NCBI GenBank assembly: GCA_026398275.1
Contig: JAPLTF010000067.1
Span: forward strand, 40,329-104,328
Length of the DNA stretch: 64,000 nt
From: Verrucomicrobiota bacterium
GTDB taxonomy: Bacteria; Verrucomicrobiota; Verrucomicrobiia; Chthoniobacterales; Terrimicrobiaceae
Reading direction: 5' to 3'
The translations under genes were made by a program, and so were the position numbers. A model generated the notes under the pieces. That model saw nothing but the letters and a program-made list of their open reading frames with translations. It had not been told where the DNA came from and did no database searches. Of the stretch, positions 27,020 through 37,750 are shown in pieces. How positions within the stretch are numbered: position 1 is the stretch's first letter; the number at the start of each line of letters is the position of its first letter.

Positions 27020-27801
27020 GTTTTCGATCCGTCTTCGCTGCGGGCGAGGGGATCGAGTCGCCGCACCGTATCTTCGAGGGGCTTCAGGGAAACATCCTCC
27101 CCGGAACAGCGGTCGTAGTAGCCAAACGGATTATCGAGATCCCTGATGAGGAGGAGGAGATAAATCATCAGATACGAGATGACGCCAACGAAGAACAGCG
27201 ATTCGTAGAACGGCTCGATCCTCGATAAGATCAACCCCACGCAAAGCAGGATGGTGATCAGGTCCGCAAGCAGGTAGCCCGAGGAGATGAAGGAAGTTTC
27301 GCGGATCGTGTGGATCCGGATGATGGATCGCCGGAGATTGCTCTGCTCCTGCTTGAGCCGCGCCACCAGTGTTGCCTGCGCCCATTGTTCCATCGCAGCG
27401 AAATGCGGGGTGAGTTCGTTCAGGTGGTCCAACAATTCCCACGTCCGGTGCTTCTTGTGGAACCAGCTCAGAATATCCCGGCTCAACCCGGAGACCAAGT
27501 TAAGGCAGGGACCGACTCGAGCCTCTGGTTTTGCGAACCGGATGCCGGCCACTTCCTGCGCCAGATTTTCCAGGCAGGCACTCAGTTCGCCCGGCAGACG
27601 CTCGCTCTCCTTGAAATCCGCGAGGACCCCGCTGAGAAGAAATCCCATCAGAAAGACATTGGCAGCCACGATCCCCGAGAAGAGTGGGTTGATCGAGAGG
27701 ACTTCCCAACCGAGAAAATGGACGAGGAGCTTGCAGGAGACGACAGCTGCCACGATCCCGCTGACACGCAGGAGAAGCCGGCGGCGGTTGTCGGATCTCA
27801 T
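27016..27801 (-). CDS. Bestrophin-like / DUF4239-type membrane protein
   Basis: The 261-residue protein has two hydrophobic helices near the N-terminus (about 12-32 and 40-60), a long helical soluble part, and two helices near the C-terminus (about 175-195 and 200-220). SINPLFSGIVAANVFLMGFLLSGVLADFKESERLPGEL and the C-terminal LIRDLDNPFGYY resemble the bestrophin-like DUF4239 group, whose relatives are anion channels. An ion transport role is inferred. It is coupled by 4-base overlaps to the metal ATPase gene before it and the GH26-like gene after it. Confidence 0.65.
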   Translation of the reverse strand: MRSDNRRRLLLRVSGIVAAVVSCKLLVHFLGWEVLSINPLFSGIVAANVFLMGFLLSGVLADFKESERLPGELSACLENLAQEVAGIRFAKPEARVGPCLNLVSGLSRDILSWFHKKHRTWELLDHLNELTPHFAAMEQWAQATLVARLKQEQSNLRRSIIRIHTIRETSFISSGYLLADLITILLCVGLILSRIEPFYESLFFVGVISYLMIYLLLLIRDLDNPFGYYDRCSGEDVSLKPLEDTVRRLDPLARSEDGSKT

Positions 27802-30161
27802 GCCATCTTTTTCGGTTTGTAAATCAGGAGGCGCAGGCCGTTCAAGCAGACAAGAACCGTGCTTCCCTCGTGACCGACGACGCCCATGGGCAGCGCGAGA
27901 TTGATCCCGAAAGCCGCGATCAGAAGAACGACGATGACGCCGGAGGCGAAGATCAGGTTTTGCCAGAGGACTCGCTTGGCGTGCCGTGCAATACCGATGA
28001 GGAGGGGGATGTTCTCCAGCTTGTCGCCCATGAGAACGACGTCGGCGGTTTCCATGGCGATGTCGGTCCCGGCAGCGCCCATCGCAACGCCGATGTCGGC
28101 GACCGCCAGTGCGGGCGCATCGTTGACCCCGTCGCCGATCATCATCACCCGCCCCTGCTTTTTCAGCTCGCGGATCGCCTCGACTTTGCCCTCGGGAAGC
28201 AATTCGGACCGGACCTCATCAACTCCAGCCTCCTCGGCGATCGCATGGGCCACGGCCCGCTGATCGCCGGTCAGCATCACCACTTTTTTCACACCGAGGC
28301 GGTGGAGGCTGGCGGCGATGCTCTTTGCCTCGTGCCGGATCGTGTCCGCCAGCGCGAGAACCGCGAGCGCGGTCACCGCATCCCCCACCCTTGAACCGAC
28401 CCACACGCAGGTTTTTCCATGTTCGGAAAGCGATGTGGAATGCGCGGCGATCTGATCCATCCCGGACGCGCAGAGCTCGTGGAACAGGCGTTCGCTCCCG
28501 ATCACCAGACGCATTCCGTTGACCGTGGCCTCGGCACCCTTGCCGGCGGTCGATTGAAAATCCGTCGCCTCCGGGAGAGCAAGCTTCAAAGTGGCAGCGC
28601 TCTTGATGATCGCTGTCGCCAACGGATGCTCGGACTTCGACTCCAGAGCCGCAGAGGCCGCGAGCAAAGTGGAAAGCCCCTCCGGCACCGGCATATCCAG
28701 CTTATGAGCTCCCTGCGCATCCACGATTTCGGTCACGGTCGGACGTCCGACGGTCAGGGTCCCGGTCTTGTCAAAGGCGACGATGCTGATCTGTGCGGTG
28801 TGTTCGAGATGCGATCCTCCTTTGATCAGAATACCGCGCCGGGCGGCACCGCCGATTGCGGAGAGCACGGTGGCCGGAGTGCTGATCACGAGGGCGCACG
28901 GCGAGGCGACGACCATGACGGTCATCGCCCGGTAAAACGCTTCCGCAAACGGCTGATGCCACACCAGCCATGGCACAAACCAGACGACTGCGGTGAACGC
29001 GATCACGCCGGTCGCATAGTATTGCTCCGCCTGCTCCAGGAAACGCTGCGTGCCGGACTTCTCCGCCTGAGCCTCCTCGACGAGCTTGACCATCCGGGCG
29101 AGCGTCGAGTCCTCGGCGCGCTTCGTGACGGCGAGTTCGAGTCCGCCGCTCTGGTTCAGCGTGCCCGCAAAAAGCGAGGCGCCGACAGTTTTTGAAACCG
29201 GCATCGATTCCCCCGTGAGGCTCGACTCGTCGATCGCGCTCGTGCCTTCGGTGATTTTGCCGTCCACCGGGATGTGTTCGCCCGGCCGGACCACAACGAT
29301 ATCGCCGACCTGGAGGGTCTCCACCCGGACCAGCGTGGTGACCCCGTCGCGCTTGAGCAGAGCCTTATCGGGGCGCAGTTTCAGCAGCGAATGAATCGCC
29401 TTCTGCGTGCGCTGGAGCGCGTAGCTTTGGAGGACGTTGGAAAACGAAAAGAGAAAGAGCAACAACGCGCCCTCGAATGGCTGTCCGACAATCCCGGCCC
29501 CGATCGCCGCGAGCACCATCAGCACATCGACATCGAGAACTTTTTCCCGCAGCGAAGCGATCGCCGAGCGGACGCCCTGCTGACCGCAGAAAATATAGGC
29601 GCCGGCATAGAGGACGTATGTCACGGTCGCGTCCAGGCCGACCGCGCGGTGCACGATGAGGGACGTGATCAAAAAGAGAAAGCCGAGCCCGCACGAGATT
29701 TCCTCGTTCAGCTCCCCGGCGCGAACCTTCTGCCAGAACGTCGTCTCCCCGTCGGGCTTCGGTGCCTCGTAGGGACGGACGTCCGCACCGGTCGCGCGCA
29801 CGCCCTGCAGCACGGCCGATTCGTCCGATACCGAGTCGTCAAATGTCAGGCACAGGATCTTCCCGAGATATGTGGCGGTCGCCTTCCGGACGCCGGGAAT
29901 TTTTGCCACCCTGCGCTCGAGCCGGATCGCGCAGGCCTCGCAGGCCGCGCCATCAAGGCGGAGCGTGCGCTTCTGCAGCGAGGGCGCCGGCACATTTGCC
30001 TCCGCGATCCGCCGCAAGCCGTCATCGGAAAGCTTCGCGGGATCGTATTCGATTTCAAATGCCGTGCGTCCGGGGAGCGGCAGCACGCCAACCACTCCGG
30101 CATGTCCGGCGAGGGATTCTGTGGCTTGCTTGAGGTCTTCGTCAGGCTTCATTGTTTTCAT
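27798..30161 (-). CDS. P1B-type metal-transporting ATPase with P1B-4 signatures
   Basis: The 787-residue protein has two HMA-like N-terminal units (about 10-60, no Cys pair; 65-130 with C74-E-A-C77). The membrane metal site is S420-P-C, where Zn and Cu pumps have CPC. The phosphorylated Asp is D464 (DKTGT), followed by an SEHP motif, GDGVNDAPA and H764-E-G-S-T in the last helix. SPC plus HEG(G/S)T defines the P1B-4 group, known to export Co2+, Fe2+ or Ni2+. P1B-4 pumps usually lack N-terminal metal domains, so this one is atypical. It is coupled to the sensor kinase upstream (ATGA overlap). Confidence 0.88.
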   Translation of the reverse strand: MKTMKPDEDLKQATESLAGHAGVVGVLPLPGRTAFEIEYDPAKLSDDGLRRIAEANVPAPSLQKRTLRLDGAACEACAIRLERRVAKIPGVRKATATYLGKILCLTFDDSVSDESAVLQGVRATGADVRPYEAPKPDGETTFWQKVRAGELNEEISCGLGFLFLITSLIVHRAVGLDATVTYVLYAGAYIFCGQQGVRSAIASLREKVLDVDVLMVLAAIGAGIVGQPFEGALLLFLFSFSNVLQSYALQRTQKAIHSLLKLRPDKALLKRDGVTTLVRVETLQVGDIVVVRPGEHIPVDGKITEGTSAIDESSLTGESMPVSKTVGASLFAGTLNQSGGLELAVTKRAEDSTLARMVKLVEEAQAEKSGTQRFLEQAEQYYATGVIAFTAVVWFVPWLVWHQPFAEAFYRAMTVMVVASPCALVISTPATVLSAIGGAARRGILIKGGSHLEHTAQISIVAFDKTGTLTVGRPTVTEIVDAQGAHKLDMPVPEGLSTLLAASAALESKSEHPLATAIIKSAATLKLALPEATDFQSTAGKGAEATVNGMRLVIGSERLFHELCASGMDQIAAHSTSLSEHGKTCVWVGSRVGDAVTALAVLALADTIRHEAKSIAASLHRLGVKKVVMLTGDQRAVAHAIAEEAGVDEVRSELLPEGKVEAIRELKKQGRVMMIGDGVNDAPALAVADIGVAMGAAGTDIAMETADVVLMGDKLENIPLLIGIARHAKRVLWQNLIFASGVIVVLLIAAFGINLALPMGVVGHEGSTVLVCLNGLRLLIYKPKKMA

Positions 30162-31189
30162 TGAGTAGTGGGTTTCCAGACAAGTCGCACGGCAAAAACC
30201 CGCCCGCTGTCGCGAACCGCAAAATGGTGTCCGTCCATGCTGGTGGCCAGCGCGCGGACAAGGCGCAGCCCGATTCCCAGCCCGCCCGTCGCGCGGGACT
30301 CGTGCCGCAGGTCGTTCGCCAGCGAAAAAACCGTGGAGCGGCCGGAGGCAAAAACCCGGAGGCGAGCGGTCGACGCTGCATACCGGCAGGCATTCCCGAG
30401 AAGATTGTGCAAAATCTGCCGCAGCAGATCCGGATCTGTGGAGACCCGCAATCCGGTGGCAACCGTCCACGCCAGGTCGATTCCCGCCTGCGAGGCGAGG
30501 ATTCCATAGGGCTCCATGAGCTCCTCCAAAACTGCCGGGAGATCGACGGTGGTTCGGTGAAACTCCAGCCGACCGGACTCCGCCCTGGCGGCAAGCAGTG
30601 AGCGCTCCACAAACGTCGAAAGCCGTGAAAGCTCCTCCTGGAGCTGCTCGGAAAGCTCCGGCGGCATCTCTTCGGCGGACTGCTCGATCCGCATGCGCAG
30701 AAGAGTGAGGGGGGTCCTCAACTCATGCGCCACGCGGGCGGAATACTCCGCCATCTCGTCGTAGGCATTTCCCACGCGCAAAAGCAGCGCGTTGATTTGC
30801 GAGACCAGTTCGGCAAGAACGCGATCCCGCTCGGGCAGGGGGATTCCGGTCTTCAAGGTGTCGGGATTTTTTTCCGCGAGCGCGCGGCTGATGCGCTTGA
30901 CGGGCGCAAGCGAGCGGTTGGCCAGAAGGAAACCGGCCCCCAAAGCCAGCCCCAGAGCGGGCAGGCCGACCCAGATCCAGACCCGGATCAACTCGCCGAG
31001 GATGTCATGGACTTCGGCGTCCGTGTAGCTGCCATGCAGCGACCAGTCGGGAAATTTGGGATGCGAGCGGTCCCATTTCTCCAGACGGAGCTCGTGGTCG
31101 AGGTGCTGGTGGGCGGTGAAAATCAGAATGGCGACAATGCCGGCGAGCGCCACCCCGAACCAGGCGGCCATGCGGAGACGGAAATTCAC
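30158..31189 (-). CDS. Sensor histidine kinase of the metal-ATPase operon
   Basis: The 343-residue protein has a membrane helix at 7-27, a periplasmic loop of about 45 residues rich in His and Asp (AHQHLDHELRLEKWDRSHPKFPDWSLHG region) and a second helix at about 75-92. A HAMP-type linker follows, then the H box EYSARVAHELRTPLTLLRMRI and an ATPase domain. The G region is short, with GLGIGLRLVRALA as its recognisable part. A His-rich sensor loop would fit a metal signal (inference). It overlaps both neighbours by 4 bases. Confidence 0.9.
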   Translation of the reverse strand: MNFRLRMAAWFGVALAGIVAILIFTAHQHLDHELRLEKWDRSHPKFPDWSLHGSYTDAEVHDILGELIRVWIWVGLPALGLALGAGFLLANRSLAPVKRISRALAEKNPDTLKTGIPLPERDRVLAELVSQINALLLRVGNAYDEMAEYSARVAHELRTPLTLLRMRIEQSAEEMPPELSEQLQEELSRLSTFVERSLLAARAESGRLEFHRTTVDLPAVLEELMEPYGILASQAGIDLAWTVATGLRVSTDPDLLRQILHNLLGNACRYAASTARLRVFASGRSTVFSLANDLRHESRATGGLGIGLRLVRALATSMDGHHFAVRDSGRVFAVRLVWKPTTQ

Positions 31190-31875
31190 AGCGGCTCCTC
31201 CCTCAGCGCGAATCCGACACCCCGGACGGTGTGGATGAGGGGGGGCATTCCCTGCAGATCGATTTTTTTCCGGAGGTAGTTCACGTAGACATTGAGCACG
31301 TTGGTGCCCGAGTCGAAGTGCTGGTCCCAGACCCGTTCGACGAGGGCGGTTTTCGTGACGGTGCGGGGAGAGGCCTCGGCGAGCGCTTCGAGCAGGGCAA
31401 ACTCCCGGTTCGTCAGAACGATCTCAAACCCGCCACGTGTCGCGATCCGCGTGCGGAGATCGAGCTCCAGGTCCCCCACCCTCACCACGCTGCTCAAGTC
31501 CGGACGGCGCCTCCGTAGAACCGCCCGGATTCTTGCCAGCAACTCCTCGGTGGAAAACGGCTTCACCAGATAGTCATCCGCCCCGGCATCGAGTCCTCCG
31601 ACCTTGTCGCGCAGGTCCCCCCTCGCCGTGGCAAGGAGGACGGGAAATGTCTTCCCGGCGCTGCGCAGGGCGCGGGTGACGCTGACCCCATCCATCCCCG
31701 GCATCGAGATATCGAGAACGGCGGCATCGTAGGGATTTTCCGTTCCCAGCCAGAGAGCTTCGAGCCCGTCGCCCGTCTCATCCACGGCATACCCGCCCTG
31801 CATCAGCGCCTGCTTCAGGTGGGATCTCAGTTTGGAATCATCTTCAGCGAGCAGTATCCGCATGGAATGGGACAT
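31186..31875 (-). CDS. OmpR-family response regulator of the metal-ATPase operon
   Basis: The regulator begins MSHSMRILLAEDDSKLRSHL. The phospho-Asp is in AAVLDISMPGMDGVS, the Lys in YLVKPFS, and the winged helix ends in VYVNYLRKKIDLQGMPPLIHTVRGVGFAL. ATG 31875 was chosen because GGAG lies 6 bases upstream; ATG 31863 is an in-frame alternative. It is the first gene of the coupled series regulator, kinase, ATPase, bestrophin-like protein and GH26-like enzyme. The 61-base gap to the DUF2231 gene may hold its promoter, but readthrough from the rubrerythrin genes is also possible. Confidence 0.92.
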   Translation of the reverse strand: MSHSMRILLAEDDSKLRSHLKQALMQGGYAVDETGDGLEALWLGTENPYDAAVLDISMPGMDGVSVTRALRSAGKTFPVLLATARGDLRDKVGGLDAGADDYLVKPFSTEELLARIRAVLRRRRPDLSSVVRVGDLELDLRTRIATRGGFEIVLTNREFALLEALAEASPRTVTKTALVERVWDQHFDSGTNVLNVYVNYLRKKIDLQGMPPLIHTVRGVGFALREEPL

Positions 31876-31936
31876 TACCTGCTCCATGGACGGGGATCCA
31901 GCGGCAACGCGGTGAGTATGACGCGACACCCACGCG

Positions 31937-32449
31937 TCAATCATCGTCGCCCTGCTTCCTCCCCTGGCCTGGCTCCGTCCCTCCCTGCGTCGTCGCGACT
32001 GCAGCAGTATTAATACCGACTCCGTGCTTGTAAACAACCTGACCGCCGTAGTGGCCGGCCTGAGCCACGGAGAACGCGGCGGCGATGGCCGCCAGCGCGG
32101 CGGCTGGGCCAACCGCCCTCGCCGCGACAGGCTTGCGGAAAAGCGCAGCCGAGGTGACCGCGAGGAGAGCAGCGACGATCCCGGCATTGCGGGCGCGTTC
32201 CCCCCACTCCTCGTGCTCATCGAGAACCTGCTCCCCTCCGCCGTTCAGTTCTCCGGCCAATTCGGCGGCCTCTCCGCCCGTCCACGTCGCCACGGCCGCT
32301 CCGGCGGCCCCGAGCACCAGAACCACCGCCGCGAGCACGGGCAGGTTCCAGCACCGGACAAACACAGCAACAACCGCAAGCGGAGCCCCGAGCAGCAGGA
32401 GCACAATCGGAAAATGAACAACCGCAGGATGGAGCGGATCGGGGATCAT
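31937..32449 (-). CDS. DUF2231-like membrane protein
   Basis: The 170-residue protein begins MIPDPLHPAVVHFPIVLLLLGAPLAV, the characteristic opening of DUF2231-type membrane proteins with conserved His residues. It has four hydrophobic segments and a C-terminal GHYGGQVVYKHG block, whose His residues could bind haem or metal, followed by a polar Gly/Asp-rich tail. Function unknown. It starts 10 bases after the rubrerythrin-like gene, so the two are probably one transcript. Confidence 0.72.
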   Translation of the reverse strand: MIPDPLHPAVVHFPIVLLLLGAPLAVVAVFVRCWNLPVLAAVVLVLGAAGAAVATWTGGEAAELAGELNGGGEQVLDEHEEWGERARNAGIVAALLAVTSAALFRKPVAARAVGPAAALAAIAAAFSVAQAGHYGGQVVYKHGVGINTAAVATTQGGTEPGQGRKQGDDD

Positions 32450-32459
32450 GGAAAAATCC

Positions 32460-32945
32460 TCAGTTGATCTTCTTGAATTCGTCGATGCCGTTGTGGCAGA
32501 CCGGACACTTTTTCGCAGGCAGCGAGGTGAGAGTCATTCCGCAGACCTGGCAGACATAGTATTCCTGCGGGGGATTTTTCCCGAGCTGGTCCAGCGCTTC
32601 CTGATACAGCTTGGCGTGCTCCTTCTCCGCTGCCGCGGCGAACTGGAACGCCCGGATCGCCGGCTTGGCATCATCGGCTTTTGCGGCTGCGAGGAATTCC
32701 GGATACATCGTGTCCCGCTCGTAGCTTTCGCCCTTGATCGCGGCTTTCAGATTTTCGGCCGTCGTCCCTGGCACGACCTCGTCGAGCTTGAAGCTGTCCA
32801 CCGTTCCGCCGAGTTTGAGGATCGCCGCCTTGTGGGTGTCGCGGTGGATGGCCTCCGCCGCGGACGCGGCGCGGAAGAGCTTGGCCACCTGGGCGTTGCC
32901 CTCTGCGTCAGCCTTTTTGGCAAATTCCCCCCACCAGCCCCTCAC
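32460..32945 (-). CDS. Rubrerythrin-like protein, N-terminally short
   Basis: Rubrerythrins are diiron peroxidases that protect from H2O2. The 161-residue product has helix 2 (FRAASAAEAIHRDTHKAAI), helix 3 (GESYERDTMYPEFLAAA), helix 4 (FQFAAAAEKEHAKLYQEAL) and a C-terminal rubredoxin-like knuckle (C-x2-C-G... C-P-x-C). The first ferritin-like helix with its GES-x-AR ligand is missing. The GTG start at 32945 has no Shine-Dalgarno, and no frame upstream supplies the helix. It may be a variant lacking one iron ligand, or a damaged gene. It follows the XRE regulator gene by 47 bases. Confidence 0.7.
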   Translation of the reverse strand: MRGWWGEFAKKADAEGNAQVAKLFRAASAAEAIHRDTHKAAILKLGGTVDSFKLDEVVPGTTAENLKAAIKGESYERDTMYPEFLAAAKADDAKPAIRAFQFAAAAEKEHAKLYQEALDQLGKNPPQEYYVCQVCGMTLTSLPAKKCPVCHNGIDEFKKIN

Positions 32946-32992
32946 ACAACCCGACCAATCCGGAAGAATGATCTCCCGGAAAAATCCGCAGC

Positions 32993-33481
32993 TCAGAACA
33001 ACGTCGGCTGGTCGGAAGGCTTCTTTTCCGGAACCGGCTTGGGTGCCGGCCTGGGGATTTCAAGCTTTGGCGGCACGGAAACAACCTCCGCCACCGGAGC
33101 CGGAACAGAAGCGGGAACACCGGCGGGGGCCTCCGGCTTGGATTGCTTCAGCGTCACCCGCGAAACCAACTCCTCGGCATCCATCTTTTTCGCGGCCTCA
33201 ATCACCTTCAAAAATGCTCCAACCATTTCCGGCTTCCTCGCAAACAGTGCCTTCGCCGCTTCAATCGGACCACGCGTATCCCGCGATTCAATATCAATCA
33301 GCGACACCCCGAGGGCCTTTGCAAATTTTGGCAATGTCTCTTTCGCCGGATTCCTCTTCCCGCTCTCAATGTCGCTCAAGTGGGCCAGACTCCTGAATCC
33401 AACTGCCTGCGAAAGAGCACGCTGTGTCAATCCCTTCCCCTCGCGTAAGGAGCGAATATACTGGCCAAAAGTCTCAGTCAT
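32993..33481 (-). CDS. XRE-family HTH regulator with proline-rich tail
   Basis: The 162-residue protein begins MTETFGQYIRSLREGKGLTQRALSQAVGF, a canonical Cro/C1-type helix-turn-helix at about residues 5-60 (LSDIESGKRNPAKETLPKFAKALGV). A helical segment and a Pro/Val/Ala-rich C-terminal tail of about 50 residues follow. ATG 33481 was chosen because earlier in-frame codons are not protein-like. It precedes the rubrerythrin gene in the same direction and may control the block downstream. Confidence 0.85.
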   Translation of the reverse strand: MTETFGQYIRSLREGKGLTQRALSQAVGFRSLAHLSDIESGKRNPAKETLPKFAKALGVSLIDIESRDTRGPIEAAKALFARKPEMVGAFLKVIEAAKKMDAEELVSRVTLKQSKPEAPAGVPASVPAPVAEVVSVPPKLEIPRPAPKPVPEKKPSDQPTLF

Positions 33482-33574
33482 GCAGGGCACCCTACACTTC
33501 GCAGAGTCTGCGATCAAGAATAACTTTACGGGAATTTCTAACGTCGAGGAGCGACTCGCCCGGGCGGTTGGCAA

Positions 33575-35680
<2,106 letters not shown>

Positions 35681-35801
35681 GCCCGCATGGTCGGATTTGC
35701 ACGGTTTTGGTCAAGGGGAGAATTGCGGAGATTCTGGAACAACTCTCAGCATTTTTCTTTGCCGAGGGGGCAGCGAGGTATCAGGATGTTCCGCTTCTCC
35801 C

Positions 35802-36824
35802 ATGATTATCCGCACCATCGCCTATCCGCGCGCCGGACTGATCGGCAACCCGTCCGACGGGTATTTCGGCAAGACCATCGCCTTCGCGTTCAGGAATTTT
35901 TCCGCGCAGATCGAGCTCTGGGAGTCGCCGGAGCTCGAGCTCCTGCCCAGCCGGCGCGACCACTCGGTCTTCAAGGGGCTCAAGGCCCTGCACAAGGACG
36001 TCAAGCTGCACGGGTATTACGGCGGATTCCGGCTGCTCAAGGCTGCGGCCAAGGCGTTCTACGAGCACTGCCACGAGCGGGGGATCGCGATGGCGGACAA
36101 AAATTTCACGATGCGCTACAAGTCCGACATCCCGAACCGTGTCGGCCTGGCGGGATCGAGCGCGCTGATCACCGCCTGCGTGCGCGGGCTGATGAGTTTC
36201 TACGGGGTGACGATCTCGCGCCATTCCCTTGCGAACCTTGTTCTCCGCGTCGAGAACAACGAGCTCGGCATCCCGGCCGGCCTGCAGGACCGCGTGGCCC
36301 AATCCTATCAGGGGGTGGTCTTTATGGACTTTGACCGCAAGCTGATGGACAACCGGGGGTATGGGGAATACGAGGTCCTCGATCCAGCAAAGCTTCCGCC
36401 GCTGTTCATCGCCTACCGCGAGGATCTTTCCGAGGGCACCGAGGTTTACCATAACGATCTGCGCGCGCGCTGGCAGCGCGGAGAACCGGATGTGCTGGAG
36501 GCGATCCAATTCTGGGCGGACCTGACGGTGAAATTCCGCAGGGCCCTCGAAGCCGGCGACCGCGCCGCGATGCACGAGGCGCTCAATGCGAATTTCGATA
36601 AGCGGGCCAGCCTCTACGATGTCGGCGAAGGAAACCGCGATATGGTCATGACTGCGCGGCAAACCGGTGCCAGTGCGAAGTTTGCGGGCAGCGGCGGGGC
36701 AATCGTCGGGATCTACGACAACGAGGCGATGTTTGCGCAGCTCGAGGCGGTCTTTGCTCCGAAGGGGATCCGGGTCATCCAACCTGACTTTGCGCCGGGG
36801 CTCGCCACCGGTGAGCAGCCGTGA
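35802..36824 (+). CDS. GHMP-family sugar kinase (glucuronokinase-like)
   Basis: The 340-residue protein begins MIIRTIAYPRAGLIGNPSDGYFGKTIAFAF, the sugar-binding opening of GHMP kinases. It has the ATP loop PNRVGLAGSSALITA at residues 111-125 and the C-terminal motif GASAKFAGSGGAIVGI. The wording resembles the glucuronokinase/L-arabinokinase side of the family, which phosphorylates the anomeric carbon of sugars; that assignment is inferred. Its stop overlaps the GTG of a galU-like gene, so the kinase product is probably the substrate of that uridylyltransferase. Confidence 0.82.
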   Translation: MIIRTIAYPRAGLIGNPSDGYFGKTIAFAFRNFSAQIELWESPELELLPSRRDHSVFKGLKALHKDVKLHGYYGGFRLLKAAAKAFYEHCHERGIAMADKNFTMRYKSDIPNRVGLAGSSALITACVRGLMSFYGVTISRHSLANLVLRVENNELGIPAGLQDRVAQSYQGVVFMDFDRKLMDNRGYGEYEVLDPAKLPPLFIAYREDLSEGTEVYHNDLRARWQRGEPDVLEAIQFWADLTVKFRRALEAGDRAAMHEALNANFDKRASLYDVGEGNRDMVMTARQTGASAKFAGSGGAIVGIYDNEAMFAQLEAVFAPKGIRVIQPDFAPGLATGEQP

Positions 36825-37651
36825 AGGCGATCATCCCGGCGGCCGGACTCGGAACGCGCTTCCTGCCAATCGCAAAAGCCGTGCCGAAGGAAATGCTGCC
36901 CCTCGGGGATAAGCCCGTCATCCATCACGTCGTCGCCGAGGCGGCGGCGGCCGGGTTCGATGAGATCCTCATCATCGTCAGCCGCGGCAAGGAATGCATC
37001 ATCGAGTATTTCGCGCCGAACCCGGAGCTGGAAAGCCATCTCGATGCCGCGGGAAAATCCGACGCGCTCGCAGCGGTCCGGCAGGCCACGTCCATGGCCC
37101 GCATCGAATACGCCTATCAGGAAAAAATGCTTGGCCTCGGGGATGCCGTGAAGATCGGGAGGAAGTTTATCGGAGCCGATCCGGTTTTTGCCGTGCTGCT
37201 CGGCGACACCGTCATGCAGCACAGCTCGCCGCTGGGGGCGATGGCCGCCGCATGGAAAACATTCCACAAGCCCACGGTCTGCCTCGAACCCTGCGCGGAG
37301 GAACGCGTCTCGCGATACGGTGTCGCCGGCGGGCGCGAGACGGAAGCCAGCATTTTCGAGTTGGACGAATTGGTCGAGAAGCCCGCTCCCGATCGCGCTC
37401 CCAGGCTGACGTCCTCCGCCGGAAGTCGCCTGCCCTTCCACGCGTTTGCCGCGCGCTACCTTTTCACCCCGGAGATTTTTGACTGCCTTGAAAAGACCAC
37501 CTCCGGATTCGCGGGTGAAATCCAGCTCACCGACGCCATGGAACAGCTTCGCCGGAAAACCGGAATGCTGGGAATTACCTGGCCGGGAAAACGCCTCGAC
37601 ATCGGCAGTCCGGCCGGACTCATCGAGGCGGCCCGGGCATTGGGGAGTTGA
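36821..37651 (+). CDS. UTP-sugar-1-phosphate uridylyltransferase (GalU-like)
   Basis: The 276-residue protein begins MKAIIPAAGLGTRFLPIAKAVPKEMLPLGDKPVIHHVV, the nucleotide-binding opening of bacterial GalU. It contains the loop YAYQEKMLGLGDAVKIG and the metal and sugar region FAVLLGDTVM. It would join a sugar-1-phosphate and UTP into UDP-sugar. GTG start at 36821, in a GTGA overlap with the kinase stop. Generic galU makes UDP-glucose, but the coupling suggests the kinase's sugar may be the real substrate. Confidence 0.9.
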   Translation: MKAIIPAAGLGTRFLPIAKAVPKEMLPLGDKPVIHHVVAEAAAAGFDEILIIVSRGKECIIEYFAPNPELESHLDAAGKSDALAAVRQATSMARIEYAYQEKMLGLGDAVKIGRKFIGADPVFAVLLGDTVMQHSSPLGAMAAAWKTFHKPTVCLEPCAEERVSRYGVAGGRETEASIFELDELVEKPAPDRAPRLTSSAGSRLPFHAFAARYLFTPEIFDCLEKTTSGFAGEIQLTDAMEQLRRKTGMLGITWPGKRLDIGSPAGLIEAARALGS

Positions 37652-37682
37652 AGCAGGCCTCAAGCCATCAAAATTCTTTCAG

Positions 37683-37727
37683 AATTCCGCTACGGAAGAG
37701 ACGCCCGCACTGCATCGTAGAGGAATT
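37683..37727. terminator. Inverted repeat between convergent genes
   Basis: AATTCCGCTAC at 37683-37693 pairs with GTAGAGGAATT at 37717-37727 (10 of 11 bases), flanked by A/T-rich runs on both sides (AAAATTCTTTC and TTTTGAAAAAAATTC). It lies in the 99-base gap between the galU-like gene (+) and hppA (-), so a shared bidirectional terminator is likely. Confidence 0.5.
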
Positions 37728-37750
37728 TTGAAAAAAATTCTCCCATCCGA

